Source: Streptomyces sp. Ru72 (GTDB lineage Bacteria > Actinomycetota > Actinomycetes > Streptomycetales > Streptomycetaceae). From it: a stretch of 38,175 nt of DNA. Made by a program: the position numbers and the translations under genes. This document shows, piece after piece, positions 7,835 through 16,279 of the stretch (its first letter is position 1; every line of letters begins with the position of its first letter). The stretch is from NCBI RefSeq assembly GCF_002920635.1, contig NZ_PQSR01000072.1, positions 1 to 38,175 of the forward strand, given 5' to 3'. The notes under the pieces are model-generated. The model was given only the letters and a program-made list of their open reading frames with translations. It was not told where the DNA came from and did not search any database.

Positions 7835-9019
7835 GTGGACCTGCTCGACATCCTTCTGATGCTGGTGATCCTGGCCTACGCGGCGTCCGGCTACCGGCGC
7901 GGACTGGTGGCCGGCTGTGTCTCCCTGGCCGGTTTCGTGGGCGGTGCCGTCGTCGGCGTGTGGGTCCTGCCCTGGGTGATGCATCTGGTGACGCGGGGGA
8001 CGACCGCGGCCACGGTGGCGGCGGTGTTCACGGTGCTGGTCCCGGCGGCGATCGGCCACGAGCTGGCGGGCCGGCTCGCGCTGAAGCTGCGGCGCGAGCT
8101 GGACCACGGGCCGCTCAGGGTGGCCGACGGGATCGGCGGGGCGGCGGCGAACTCGCTGGCGGTGCTGATCGTGGCGTGGGTGGCCGCCAGCGTCCTCGGC
8201 GCCTCATCGTCACCTCTGGTCACGGAGGCGATCCGGGACTCTCGGCTGCTGGGCGCCGTGCAGAACGTGATGCCGGACACCACCCCCACCTGGTTCTCGC
8301 GCGCCACCTCCGCGCTCACCCAGGCCGGCTTCCCACAGGTCTTCAACCCGTTCGAGAACGAGCCGACGGCCACGGTGGCCAAGCCCTCCGGGGACAACGT
8401 CACGCCGAGCGCGACGAACGCCGCCAAGCTGAGCACCGTCAAGATCGAGGGCGCCTCGGGCCTCCAGGGCCGCGAGGGCAGCGGGTTCGTGTACGCGGCG
8501 CGGCATGTGATGACCAACGCCCACGTGGTGGCCGGCATCGACCACCCGACCGTGCGCGTCGGCGGCGTCGGACCGGCGTACGCCGCCCGGGTGGTGCTCT
8601 TCGACCCCGACCGGGACGTGGCCGTGCTGTACGTGCCGGATCTGCGGGCGCCGGTGCTGCGCTTCGACGACAGCGCCAAGCGCGGTGACGCGGCCGTGGT
8701 CGCGGGCTATCCGCAGGACGGCGACCTGACACTGCGGGCCGCCACGGTGGCGAACAAGATCCAGGCGACGGGTCAGAACATCTACGGCACGAACACCGTC
8801 ACCCGGGAGATCTACTCCGTCCGCTCCACCGTCCTGCCCGGCAACTCCGGCGGCCCGCTGCTCAGCACCGACGGCGAGGTGTACGGCGTGGTGTTCGCCC
8901 GGTCAACCTCCGACCAGGAGACGGGGTACGTGCTGACGGCCGACGAGGTGGCGGGCGACGCCCAGCGGGCGGCGAACGCCACGACACCCGTGGACACGGG
9001 CGAGCTCGTCACGTCCTGA
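7835..9019 (+). CDS. MarP-like membrane serine protease (CvpA N-domain plus trypsin-like domain)
   Basis: This 394-residue protein has four hydrophobic helices in the first 125 residues, with a CvpA-like start (DLLDILLMLVILAYAASGYRRG), then a periplasmic-type chymotrypsin/HtrA fold. The catalytic triad is visible: His230 (MTNAHVV), Asp261 (DPDRDVAVL) and Ser338 (LPGNSGGPLL). Length and triad spacing match Mycobacterium tuberculosis MarP (Rv3671c), an acid-stress protease that activates a peptidoglycan hydrolase. There is no PDZ domain. The start is GTG with agaaaggcgg upstream. The divergent amidase gene makes a role in cell-wall remodelling plausible, but that is inference. Confidence 0.92.
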   Translation: MDLLDILLMLVILAYAASGYRRGLVAGCVSLAGFVGGAVVGVWVLPWVMHLVTRGTTAATVAAVFTVLVPAAIGHELAGRLALKLRRELDHGPLRVADGIGGAAANSLAVLIVAWVAASVLGASSSPLVTEAIRDSRLLGAVQNVMPDTTPTWFSRATSALTQAGFPQVFNPFENEPTATVAKPSGDNVTPSATNAAKLSTVKIEGASGLQGREGSGFVYAARHVMTNAHVVAGIDHPTVRVGGVGPAYAARVVLFDPDRDVAVLYVPDLRAPVLRFDDSAKRGDAAVVAGYPQDGDLTLRAATVANKIQATGQNIYGTNTVTREIYSVRSTVLPGNSGGPLLSTDGEVYGVVFARSTSDQETGYVLTADEVAGDAQRAANATTPVDTGELVTS

Positions 9020-9081
9020 GGGGTCCTCGCAGGCCACGCGCCCCGGGAGGGCACGGTGCAAGTGTTCCTGAGCCGCGGGCG

Positions 9082-9570
9082 TCACAAGGAGCGGCCCATG
9101 AGCACGTCGTCGACGTACTCGCCCTCGATCAGGAACTCCTCGGGCAGGACGCCCTCCACCACGAAGCCCTCGGACTCGTAGAGCTTGCGGGCGGGGGTGT
9201 TGTGGCCGAGGACGCGCAGGGTGATGCGGCGGGCGCCGCGGCGGCGGGCCTCGTCCTGGGCGGCCCGCAGCAACGCCCGGCCGACGCCGGCGCCGCGCGC
9301 CTCCTCGGCGACGGCCAGGCCCTGGATCTGCCGGACGTGGGAGTTGCAGGCGAGCGAGGTCGGGAACGCGAGCCGGACGTAGCCGACGAGGGTGCCGTCG
9401 AGTTCCGCGACGAGGTGGTCCCGCGGCCCGAAGCGCTCGTCGTAGAAGGGCCTGTACGGCGGCCGGGGGCGGGGCTGGACGGCGTGCAGCGGGGACCAGG
9501 TCTCCCGGTCGAGCCGGCCGAGCGCGTCCTCGTCGTCGGGGATGGCGAGCCGTATGTACGCAGCGGGCAT
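9082..9570 (-). CDS. GNAT-family N-acetyltransferase
   Basis: This 162-residue single-domain GNAT protein has the acetyl-CoA motif A IQGLAVAEEARGAGVGRALL, followed by a typical motif B (HNTPARKLYESEGFVVEG). The substrate cannot be read from the sequence. I start at the ATG at 9570: TACAGT on the minus strand (9578-9583) ends 7 nt before it, which suggests a leaderless transcript. A GTG three codons upstream is also in frame. The gene is divergent from the epimerase gene and convergent with the MarP-like gene. Confidence 0.88.
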   Translation of the reverse strand: MPAAYIRLAIPDDEDALGRLDRETWSPLHAVQPRPRPPYRPFYDERFGPRDHLVAELDGTLVGYVRLAFPTSLACNSHVRQIQGLAVAEEARGAGVGRALLRAAQDEARRRGARRITLRVLGHNTPARKLYESEGFVVEGVLPEEFLIEGEYVDDVLMGRSL

Positions 9571-9641
9571 GAAGGTCACTGTACGGCGGGGTACGCATGT
9601 CCTGACCGGGGTTTTAAGCGGCGACGGGCAGGATGGATTTC

Positions 9642-10544
9642 ATGGAACTTTCAAGGATCGCCGTGGCCGGTGCGTCCGGACTCATCGGCAGGGCCCTGGT
9701 CCGGTCACTGGTGGCGGAGGGGCACGAGGTGGTGCGCCTGGTGCGTCGCGCGGCCTGGGGCGAGGACGAGGTCTGCTGGGATCCGGAGGGACAGTACATC
9801 GACACGGCCGGGCTGGCCGGGTGCGACGCGGTGGTCAACCTCGCCGGGGCCGGGGTCGGCGACCACCGCTGGACGGACGCGTACAAGAAGACGCTGCGGG
9901 ACAGCAGGGTGCTCGGTACGGCGGCGCTCGCGGAGGCCGTCGCCTCCCTGCCCGAACCGCCGCGCGTCCTGGTGAACGCGAGCGCGATCGGCTACTACGG
10001 CGAGACCGGGGACCGGGTGGTCGACGAGGAGGCCCCGCCCGGGGACGGCTTCCTGTCCCGGATGTGCGTGGAGTGGGAGGAGGCGACGGATCCCGCGCGG
10101 GAGGCGGGTGTGCGGACGGTGTTCCTGCGCACGGGACTGGTGGTGGCCCGTGAAGGCGGCGCCTGGGGCCGGCTGTTCCCCCTCTTCCGGGCGGGGCTCG
10201 GCGGGCGGATGGGAGACGGTCGCCAGTACTGGTCGTTCATCTCGCTGTACGACGAGGTGGCGGCGATCCGCCACCTGCTGGGCACGGACGGGCTCTCCGG
10301 GCCGTTCAACCTGACGGCTCCTGAGCCGCTGACGAACCGTGAGATCACTGCGGCGATGGGGCGGGTGCTGCACCGGCCGACGCTCTTCTCGGTGCCCGCG
10401 CCCGCACTGCGGCTCGCGCTCGGCGAGATGGCCGGGGACGTGCTCGGCAGCGCACGGGTGGTGCCCAAGCGGCTGCTGGAGTCCGGGTTCTCCTTCACGT
10501 TCCCCGAGATCGAGGACGCGCTGCGGGTGGCGCTCCGGCAGTGA
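9642..10544 (+). CDS. TIGR01777-family NAD(P)-dependent epimerase (SDR39U1-like)
   Basis: This 300-residue atypical short-chain dehydrogenase has the Rossmann motif GASGLIGRALV at its start. Family signatures include CDAVVNLAGAGVGDHRWTD, VNASAIGYYGETGD and VEWEEATDPAREAGVR. A C-terminal DUF1731-like segment (LGSARVVPKRLLESGFSF) completes the family's usual architecture. Its reaction is unknown; distant relatives act on cell division (SulA-like naming) or sugar nucleotides. I chose the ATG at 9642. CAGGAT (9629-9634) is 7 nt upstream and can be read either as a -10 for a leaderless start or as a weak ribosome site. An ATG at 9633 is the alternative. Confidence 0.9.
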   Translation: MELSRIAVAGASGLIGRALVRSLVAEGHEVVRLVRRAAWGEDEVCWDPEGQYIDTAGLAGCDAVVNLAGAGVGDHRWTDAYKKTLRDSRVLGTAALAEAVASLPEPPRVLVNASAIGYYGETGDRVVDEEAPPGDGFLSRMCVEWEEATDPAREAGVRTVFLRTGLVVAREGGAWGRLFPLFRAGLGGRMGDGRQYWSFISLYDEVAAIRHLLGTDGLSGPFNLTAPEPLTNREITAAMGRVLHRPTLFSVPAPALRLALGEMAGDVLGSARVVPKRLLESGFSFTFPEIEDALRVALRQ

Positions 10545-10733
10545 CCGGTCGGCACGCCGACGGCACGAAACCTTTCGCGTTCGACCACATGCGACCGCCG
10601 TGCGACCGTGCTCTGTCGATGCGCGACTTCACTTGACCGTGCGTGGCTCTACCCTCGAGCAGAACTCGGGTATTCCTGAAGCCGGTCGCGGGCATGACGT
10701 CTTCGCCGACCGCGCAACCTCGAGGAGGGGCAC

Positions 10734-12104
10734 GTGTTGAAGCCCGTGTATCAGGCGGACGTCGTCATCGTGGGGGCCGGGGTGGCGGGCCTCGCGGCGG
10801 CCCACCGGCTGACCAGAGCAGGAGTGAGTACCACCGTCCTGGAGGCCGCCCATGGTGTGGGCGGCCGGATGTCGACCGAGAAGGTCGACGGCTTCCGGCT
10901 CGACCGCGTCGGACAGCTCCTGTCCACGTCGTATCCCGAACTGGGCCTGACGCCAGGGCTCGAGGAGCTCGTCCTGCGCCCCTTCGCACCGGGGGTCCTG
11001 GTGCACAGCGGCGGCCGCCACCGGCGCGCGGGCGCTCTCCCGATGGCAGGGGGCGCACGGGGAGCGCTCAACGCCGTGCGGGCTCTTGCCGGTGCGCCCC
11101 GCCCGGGGAGCGGAACGACCGGCGTGCGGGCCCTCCGGCCGAGGGCGGCGGGGTCTCCTGCCGCGCTCGGCGGTGCCGTGGACCAGGCGCGACTCAACGC
11201 GGCACTGGCCCGGATGGCCGCGACCCCCGTGGAACGGCTGCTGGCGCGGCCCGAGTTGCCCGCCGGACGCGCGCTCGCGGCCCGTGGGATGCCCGCCCGT
11301 ACGGTCGAGGGCTTTCTGCGTCCGCTGCTCGCCGCACTGTTGTGCGACCCGGAGCTCGGCATGTCGAGCCACGCCGCCGAACTCGCGCTGCGCGCCTTCG
11401 CGACCGGCCGGCTGTGCCTGCCGGAGGGCGGCGCGGAGGTGCTGCCCGAGCTGCTGGCGCAGGCGCTGCCGCCCGGCACGGTGCACACGGGCGTGCGCGC
11501 CACCTCGATCTCCACCACCTCGGTCACCACCGTCGAGCACGGCGAATTCCGCTGCCGCGCCGTGCTGTTGGCCACCGACGCCCATGCCGCCGCCGAGTTG
11601 CTGCCCGGGCTGCGCGTCCCCGACTTCCACCCCGTCACGGTCGTCCACCACACGATGGACGAGCCGCCGCCGACCGGCGCGTCACTGCTCCTCGACGCGG
11701 ACCGCGACGGCCCGGTGGCGCACACGGCGGTGGTCAGCCTGGTGGACCCGTCCCGGGCACCGGCGGGCCGGCCCCTGGTCTCCTCCACCGTGCTCGGCGC
11801 GCCGCCCAAGGACGTCGACGGCGCCGTACGCGCCCATCTGACCCGTCTGTACGGCACCTCGACCACGCGGTGGGAGACGCTCGCCGTGCACCACACCGCG
11901 CGGGCCGTCCCGGTGATGCGGCCGCCGCACGACGTACGCCGGCCGGTGCGACTGCTGGCCGGTCTGTACGTGTGCGGCGACCACCGGGACACGGGCACGG
12001 TGCAGGGAGCACTGCACTCGGGCCACCGGGCCGCCTCCGCGGTCCTCGCGGACCTGGGCACGGCTCCGGCCAAGCTGGCGGACCCGCTGCCGACGGCGGC
12101 CTGA
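10734..12104 (+). CDS. NAD(P)/FAD-dependent oxidoreductase (amine oxidase/protoporphyrinogen oxidase fold)
   Basis: This 456-residue flavoprotein has an N-terminal dinucleotide motif (DVVIVGAGVAGLAAAHRL) followed by EAAHGVGGRMSTEKVDGFRLDRVGQ, the GG-doublet and FRxDxG pattern of the amine-oxidase superfamily. The C-terminal FAD segment is GLYVCGDHRDTGTVQGALHSG. The middle contains an Ala/Arg/Gly-rich low-complexity stretch at about residues 103-147. The substrate is unknown; phytoene-desaturase-like or protoporphyrinogen-oxidase-like activity are possibilities, but no pathway genes are nearby. The GTG at 10734 is preceded by gaggagggg, and the next codon TTG could also serve. It converges with the NsdA-like gene, with an 11-nt gap. 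Confidence 0.88.
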   Translation: MLKPVYQADVVIVGAGVAGLAAAHRLTRAGVSTTVLEAAHGVGGRMSTEKVDGFRLDRVGQLLSTSYPELGLTPGLEELVLRPFAPGVLVHSGGRHRRAGALPMAGGARGALNAVRALAGAPRPGSGTTGVRALRPRAAGSPAALGGAVDQARLNAALARMAATPVERLLARPELPAGRALAARGMPARTVEGFLRPLLAALLCDPELGMSSHAAELALRAFATGRLCLPEGGAEVLPELLAQALPPGTVHTGVRATSISTTSVTTVEHGEFRCRAVLLATDAHAAAELLPGLRVPDFHPVTVVHHTMDEPPPTGASLLLDADRDGPVAHTAVVSLVDPSRAPAGRPLVSSTVLGAPPKDVDGAVRAHLTRLYGTSTTRWETLAVHHTARAVPVMRPPHDVRRPVRLLAGLYVCGDHRDTGTVQGALHSGHRAASAVLADLGTAPAKLADPLPTAA

Positions 12105-12115
12105 GCGGCCCGGGG

Positions 12116-13591
12116 TCAGTGCAGGGCGGCGACCTTGTCGCGGTAGCCGCGCACGGGGGCGGCGTCCTTGTACGGCTCCAGGCGGCGCTCGAAGTCCCGT
12201 ACGTACTCCGTCGCCCGCACCGACCGCATCTCCGCCGCCTGCCCCGCGGCCTCGGCCGCGAGCTGGCACGCCTGGTCCAGCTCGCCCAGGCCGAGCCGCG
12301 CGGTGGCGAGCACGACCCGGCAGAACAGCCGGCTGCGGGCGTAGCCGGGCGCCCGCAGCTGCAGCGAGCGCTCGGCGTGCTGGATGGCGGCCCGGTACTG
12401 CTGCAGGTCCCGGTGGCAGTGCCCGAACTCGTCGGCGAGCTGCGCCTCGTCGAAGAACCGCGCCCAGTACGGGACCTCCTCGCCGGGCCGGGCGGACTCC
12501 AGCGCGCGCTCGGCCCGTACGAGGGAGGACGTGCAGGCGCGCACCTCGCCGAGCACGCCGTGCCCGCGCGCCTCCACGGCGTGCAGCAGCGCCTGCACCA
12601 CGGGCGGCGCCGAGGTGCCGACACCCTGCTGTGCCACCCGCGCGAGCTGCACGGCTTCGCGGCCGTGGCCGAGGTAGACGGCCTGGCGGCTCATCGTGAC
12701 CAGCACGTACGCCCCGTACATCCGGTCCCCGGCGGCCTGGGCGAGCCTGAGGGCCTGGACGAAGTAGCGCTGGGCGAGGCCGTGCGCGCCGATGTCGTAC
12801 GACGTCCAGCCGGCGAGCCGGGTCAGATCGGCGGCGGCCGCGAACAGCCTGCGGCCGGTCTGCTCGCCGTAGGTGCCGCGGAGCATCGGCTCGGCCTCGT
12901 GCTCCAGGTAGCGCACGAGGGCCTGGCGGGCGTGGCCGCCGCCGTAGGCGTTGTCGAGGGCGCGGAACAGCTCGCCGACCGAGCGCAGGGCGGCGATGTC
13001 TCCGCCGGTGACCTTCTGGCCGGGGCCGCGCTCGGACTGGCCGCGCTGCCGGGATGGGGGTCCCCCCTGTTCGAGCGAAGTCGAGAACTTGGGGGATGCG
13101 GGGCGGCCCTGGGCCGGGACGCGGGGGGCGCTCTCGCCTCGGGCGACCTTGTCGTCGGGGCGCCCGATCAGCCAGTCCCGGCTGGGGACGACGAGCCCGG
13201 CCGGCGTGAACGCGATCTTCCGGAGCTCGGCGTGGCTGCCGGAGTCCTTGCGCCACAGGCCGCTGACGATGTCGACGGCCTCCTCGGGGGTGGCGGCGAA
13301 CTCCAGCCCCGCGTACACCGGGGCGCAGGCGTCGAGCCCGAGGTCCTGGGCGGTGAGCCGGCGTCCGAGCCTGCGGGTGAACACCTCCGCGATCAGCGCC
13401 GGGGTGGTGCCGCGCGGCTGCTGCCCGCGCAGCCAGCGTGTCACGGATGTCTTGTCGTATCTCAGATCAAGCCCGTGTTCGAGGCCCAGCTGGTCGACGC
13501 GACGGGCGAGACCTGCGTTGGAGAACCCCGCTTCTGCGATGAGCGCGGCGAGCTGTCGGTTGGGGGTGCGCTGCGCGGGTCGTTCCGTCAT
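12116..13591 (-). CDS. NsdA-like regulator (HTH plus TPR)
   Basis: This 491-residue protein has an N-terminal lambda-repressor-like region at about residues 12-75 (LAALIAEAGFSNAGLARRV, with KTSVTRWLRGQQPRG). The remaining part is rich in helical repeats resembling tetratricopeptides (QALRLAQAAGDRMYGAYVLV and similar). This plan matches the streptomycete NsdA/NsdB family of developmental and antibiotic regulators, of which there are many paralogues, so identity with nsdA is not claimed. Between the two parts, residues 164-181 (PASPKFSTSLEQGGPPSR) are encoded by a dispersed repeat that kept the frame. The ATG at 13591 has ggaga 11 nt away. The gene is divergent from lipB, and its reading frame also runs open far upstream by chance. 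Confidence 0.82.
   Translation of the reverse strand: MTERPAQRTPNRQLAALIAEAGFSNAGLARRVDQLGLEHGLDLRYDKTSVTRWLRGQQPRGTTPALIAEVFTRRLGRRLTAQDLGLDACAPVYAGLEFAATPEEAVDIVSGLWRKDSGSHAELRKIAFTPAGLVVPSRDWLIGRPDDKVARGESAPRVPAQGRPASPKFSTSLEQGGPPSRQRGQSERGPGQKVTGGDIAALRSVGELFRALDNAYGGGHARQALVRYLEHEAEPMLRGTYGEQTGRRLFAAAADLTRLAGWTSYDIGAHGLAQRYFVQALRLAQAAGDRMYGAYVLVTMSRQAVYLGHGREAVQLARVAQQGVGTSAPPVVQALLHAVEARGHGVLGEVRACTSSLVRAERALESARPGEEVPYWARFFDEAQLADEFGHCHRDLQQYRAAIQHAERSLQLRAPGYARSRLFCRVVLATARLGLGELDQACQLAAEAAGQAAEMRSVRATEYVRDFERRLEPYKDAAPVRGYRDKVAALH
13053..13098 (+). repeat. Dispersed short palindromic repeat, copy B, inside a coding region
   Basis: This 46-bp element begins gatgggggtcccccctg, has a ttcgagcgaagtcgaga core and ends cttgggggatg. 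Its ends pair (gggggt with tcccccc, plus a ttcgagcgaa-centred palindrome). It lies in frame within the linker of the NsdA-like gene. The related copies A and C are at 6318-6359 and 14786-14816. Confidence 0.75.
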
Positions 13592-13779
13592 CTGCGGTGC
13601 GGTCTCCTGCCTGCCACTGAAATCGTCTGTGAGCAGCCCTAATGGCCTGGTGGACGGCGTGAATGTAGCGGAGAGTGAGCAGACGATCGCAGTCTTCCGT
13701 ATCCATTCATCCGATCGTGTGAGGATTGCTGGGTCGAGCTGACGGTGGCCCGGGCGGCACCCTTCTCCCGGGCCGGACG

Positions 13780-13785
13780 TACAGT
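13780..13785 (+). promoter_or_regulatory. Candidate lipB -10
   Basis: TACAGT fits the streptomycete -10 pattern (TAnnnT). It lies 50 nt before the lipB GTG and would give a leader of about 43 nt containing the ribosome site agggagg. No clear -35 is visible. Confidence 0.4.
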
Positions 13786-13834
13786 GGCGTGGGCGCGTTT
13801 CGCGCCTTACGAGGCTTCTAGGGAGGCGCTTGCC

Positions 13835-14632
13835 GTGAGTGAGTTGCGGTTCGTCCGTATGGGGTTCGGGACCGATGCCGTCGACTACCAGGAGGCGTGG
13901 GACGAGCAGCGGCGGGTGCACGCCGCCCGCTTCGCGGACGAGATCCCGGACACCTGCCTGCTCCTGGAGCACCCTCCCGTCTACACGGCGGGCCGGCGCA
14001 CGGCGCCCGAGGAGCGGCCCCTGGACGGCACGCCGGTCATCGACGTGGACCGCGGCGGCAAGATCACCTGGCACGGCCCGGGCCAGCTGGTGGGCTACCC
14101 GATCCAGAAGCTCCCGCGCCCGGTGGACGTGGTGGCTCACGTACGGCGCCTGGAGGAGGCCCTGATCCGCACGTGTGCGGAGTTCGGCCTGGAGACGACG
14201 CGGGTGGAGGGCCGAAGCGGGGTGTGGGTCCTCGGGGACCCGGTCGACCAGCGCCCTTCCCTGGGCGGTCTCTCCCTGGACTTCGACCCGCGCTTGCAGG
14301 ACGAGGAGTTCGACCCGCGGTTGAACGGTCCGGAGTACGCGCCGTCGAACGCGGGGCAGCGGCGGGAGGACCGCAAGATCGCGGCGATCGGGATCCGCGT
14401 CGCCAAGGGTGTCACGATGCACGGCTTCGCGCTGAACGTGAACCCGGACAACGCGTGGTTCGACAAGATCATCCCGTGCGGGATCCGGGACGCGGGGGTC
14501 ACGTCCCTGGCGAACGAGCTGGGCCGGGACGTGACGATCGAGGAGGTGCTGCCGGTGGTGGAGCGGCACCTGCGGGACGTGCTGGAGAACGCGGAGCTGA
14601 AGCCGCGGGAGGTCGAGCGGGCGTCGGCGTGA
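13835..14632 (+). CDS. lipB: Octanoyltransferase LipB
   Basis: LipB moves octanoyl from acyl carrier protein to lipoyl domains, the first step in lipoate synthesis in the cytoplasm. The 265-residue protein shows the family motifs RGGKITWHGPGQLVGYPI, the Lys at 181 (RKIAAIGIRV) and the nucleophile Cys215 (IIPCGIRDAGVTS). A roughly 44-residue loop (about residues 135-178), which short LipB proteins lack, separates VWVLGD from RKIAA; I believe it is typical of streptomycete LipB. GTG at 13835 is the start because agggagg (13820-13826) lies 8 nt upstream. lipA follows 379 nt later, behind repeats and its own promoter, so co-transcription is uncertain. Confidence 0.96.
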   Translation: MSELRFVRMGFGTDAVDYQEAWDEQRRVHAARFADEIPDTCLLLEHPPVYTAGRRTAPEERPLDGTPVIDVDRGGKITWHGPGQLVGYPIQKLPRPVDVVAHVRRLEEALIRTCAEFGLETTRVEGRSGVWVLGDPVDQRPSLGGLSLDFDPRLQDEEFDPRLNGPEYAPSNAGQRREDRKIAAIGIRVAKGVTMHGFALNVNPDNAWFDKIIPCGIRDAGVTSLANELGRDVTIEEVLPVVERHLRDVLENAELKPREVERASA

Positions 14633-14752
14633 GGGGCCGCCGGGGGTTTGCCTCGCCCCCGCCGCCCCCACCCCTCCCGCCCTCCAGGCCCCCGCCCCTG
14701 AACCGGCCCCGCCCCTGACCCCCGCCGGGGGCTCCGCCCGCGCCCCCGCTCC

Positions 14753-14890
14753 TGAGACGCCGGAAGGGCTGGACTCAGCCCGTCCGGGGTCCCTCCTGCT
14801 CGAAAGGCCTGGGGGAGTTCGAGGACGAGCCGCACGGCCGACAGCGGGGTCTGGGGGCGCAGCTCCCCGGGAAGGGCGGCGGGGCGGAAC
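14753..14890 (+). repeat. Long streptomycete intergenic repeat, interrupted
   Basis: The recognisable pieces in order are gagacgccggaagggctgg, cagcccgtccgg, ttcgaggacgag, gcggggtctgggggcgcag, ctccccggga and gggcggcgggg. I know this order from many streptomycete intergenic regions. Here the run is broken between cgtccgg and ttcgaggacg by copy C of the short repeat. Confidence 0.6.
14786..14816 (+). repeat. Dispersed short palindromic repeat, copy C, nested
   Basis: This 31-bp shortened copy begins ggggtccctcctgctcga and ends cctgggggag. Relative to copy B it lacks most of the central gcgaagtcgag part. It sits inside the long repeat. Confidence 0.6.
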
Positions 14891-15011
14891 AAGTCCCGAA
14901 CACCGGCAGGGGAATGCACCCCACGGCCCCCAGGTTGGCCTCAACGCGGGGGCAGACAACCACGGGCGTACCCTGGTGTACGCCGAAGAATCGAAGCTAC
15001 AGGGAGCCGAC

Positions 15012-16001
15012 GTGTCCGCAGTCGCACCCGACGGACGCAAGATGCTGCGCCTGGAGGTCCGCAACAGCCAGACCCCCATCGAGCGCAAGCCCGAGTGGAT
15101 CAAGACCCGGGCGAAAATGGGTCCCGAGTACACGAAGATGCAGAACCTCGTGAAGAGCGAGGGCCTGCACACGGTCTGCCAGGAAGCCGGCTGCCCGAAC
15201 ATCTACGAGTGCTGGGAGGACCGCGAGGCCACCTTCCTCATCGGCGGCGACCAGTGCACCCGCCGCTGCGACTTCTGCCAGATCGACACCGGCAAGCCCG
15301 AGGCCCTCGACCGCGACGAACCGCGCCGCGTCGGCGAGTCCGTGGTCACCATGGACCTGAACTACGCCACCATCACCGGCGTCGCCCGCGACGACCTGGA
15401 GGACGGCGGCGCATGGCTGTACGCCGAGACCGTACGGCAGATCCACCTGCAGACGGCGGACCGCGAGGCCGGCCGCACCAAGGTCGAGCTCCTCGCCCCC
15501 GACTTCAACGCGGTCCCGGAGCAGCTCGAGGAGGTCTTCTCCTCCCGCCCCGAGGTCTTCGCCCACAACATCGAGACCGTCCCGCGGATCTTCAAGCGCA
15601 TCCGCCCCGGCTTCCGCTACGAGCGCTCCCTGAAGGTGATCACCGCGGCCCGCGACTACGGCCTGGTGACGAAGTCGAACCTCATCCTCGGCATGGGGGA
15701 GACCCGCGAGGAGGTCAGCGAGGCCCTGCGCCACCTGCACGACGCCGGCTGCGAACTGGTCACCATCACCCAGTACCTGCGCCCGAGCGTCCGCCACCAC
15801 CCCGTGGAACGCTGGGTCAAGCCGCAGGAGTTCGTGGAGCTGAAGGAGGAGGCCGAGCAGATCGGCTTCTCCGGCGTCATGTCCGGCCCACTGGTCCGCT
15901 CCTCCTACCGCGCCGGGCGGCTGTACCAGATGGCCGTCGAACAGCGTCGGGCGGATGCTCCGCAGCAGGGCGGCACATACATCGCCGCACAGGCCGTCTG
16001 A
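15012..16001 (+). CDS. lipA: Lipoyl synthase LipA
   Basis: This radical-SAM enzyme inserts two sulfurs into octanoyl chains on E2 and GcvH. The 329-residue protein has all expected ligands: the auxiliary cluster cysteines Cys56, Cys61 and Cys67 (CQEAGCPNIYEC), the radical-SAM cluster Cys82, Cys86 and Cys89 (CTRRCDFC), and the C-terminal RSSY motif that supplies the serine ligand of the auxiliary cluster. The GTG at 15012 has agggag 5 nt upstream. An in-frame GTG at 14976 lies almost on the putative -10 and is rejected. It works with lipB upstream, and its products serve the E2 enzymes such as the one at the window start. Confidence 0.97.
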   Translation: MSAVAPDGRKMLRLEVRNSQTPIERKPEWIKTRAKMGPEYTKMQNLVKSEGLHTVCQEAGCPNIYECWEDREATFLIGGDQCTRRCDFCQIDTGKPEALDRDEPRRVGESVVTMDLNYATITGVARDDLEDGGAWLYAETVRQIHLQTADREAGRTKVELLAPDFNAVPEQLEEVFSSRPEVFAHNIETVPRIFKRIRPGFRYERSLKVITAARDYGLVTKSNLILGMGETREEVSEALRHLHDAGCELVTITQYLRPSVRHHPVERWVKPQEFVELKEEAEQIGFSGVMSGPLVRSSYRAGRLYQMAVEQRRADAPQQGGTYIAAQAV

Positions 16002-16093
16002 CCCGGCGGTCACCCTGATGGTGGCACCCCGTGCCAGTTTCCGTGTGTGAATCCGCACACAAGCGGCTACCGTCTGGTAGTGGCCGATTGACG

Positions 16094-16140
16094 CGGTCCC
16101 GGCCGTCCCCGCAGCTTGCGGGCACCGTCGGGGCCGCGTC
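16094..16140. terminator. Imperfect hairpin after lipA
   Basis: An imperfect inverted repeat (gcggtcccggccgtccccgc pairing with gcgggcaccgtcggggccgc) is separated by a few bases around agctt. It is a plausible lipA terminator, although it starts about 90 nt after the stop. Confidence 0.45.
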
Positions 16141-16177
16141 CGGCTTTTCACGCCGCGCAGCAAGGCTTCATTGGCGT

Positions 16178-16206
16178 TTGACCGGTCGGTCACGTCCTGG
16201 TAACAC
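16178..16206 (+). promoter_or_regulatory. Candidate promoter for the small gene at 16280
   Basis: TTGACC (16178-16183) is followed after 17 nt by TAACAC (16201-16206). The -35 is good and the -10 weak. The leader would be about 65 nt. Confidence 0.4.
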
Positions 16207-16279
16207 CAAACAGTGAGCCTGGCTTTACGCCCCGTAGCACCCAGGCCACGAGCCGCCGACCCGAGGGGGGACCTCCACC

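Larger units (their letters stand above)
14633..15011 (+). other. Repeat-filled lipB-lipA intergenic region
   Basis: This stretch has no credible gene. It holds a C-rich low-complexity tract (14655-14735), a 12-bp imperfect hairpin (14760-14771 with 14776-14787) that may end lipB transcription, the long streptomycete intergenic repeat (about 14753-14890) with the short repeat copy C nested in it, and a putative lipA -10, TACCCT (14969-14974). Confidence 0.7.

Noticed and set aside
10643..13642. 999-codon plus-strand frame over the FAD oxidoreductase and NsdA-like genes
   Set aside because: It is biased to Arg/Gly/Pro, crosses two well-supported genes on both strands and matches nothing.
14640..14740. 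C-rich tract as a CRISPR or regulatory array
   Set aside because: There are no regular repeat-spacer units; it is low-complexity sequence with parts of intergenic repeats.
13592..15202. Minus-strand extension of the NsdA-like frame to 1028 codons
   Set aside because: It runs across lipB and the intergenic repeats. The real start at 13589-13591 has a ribosome site and the family N-terminus.
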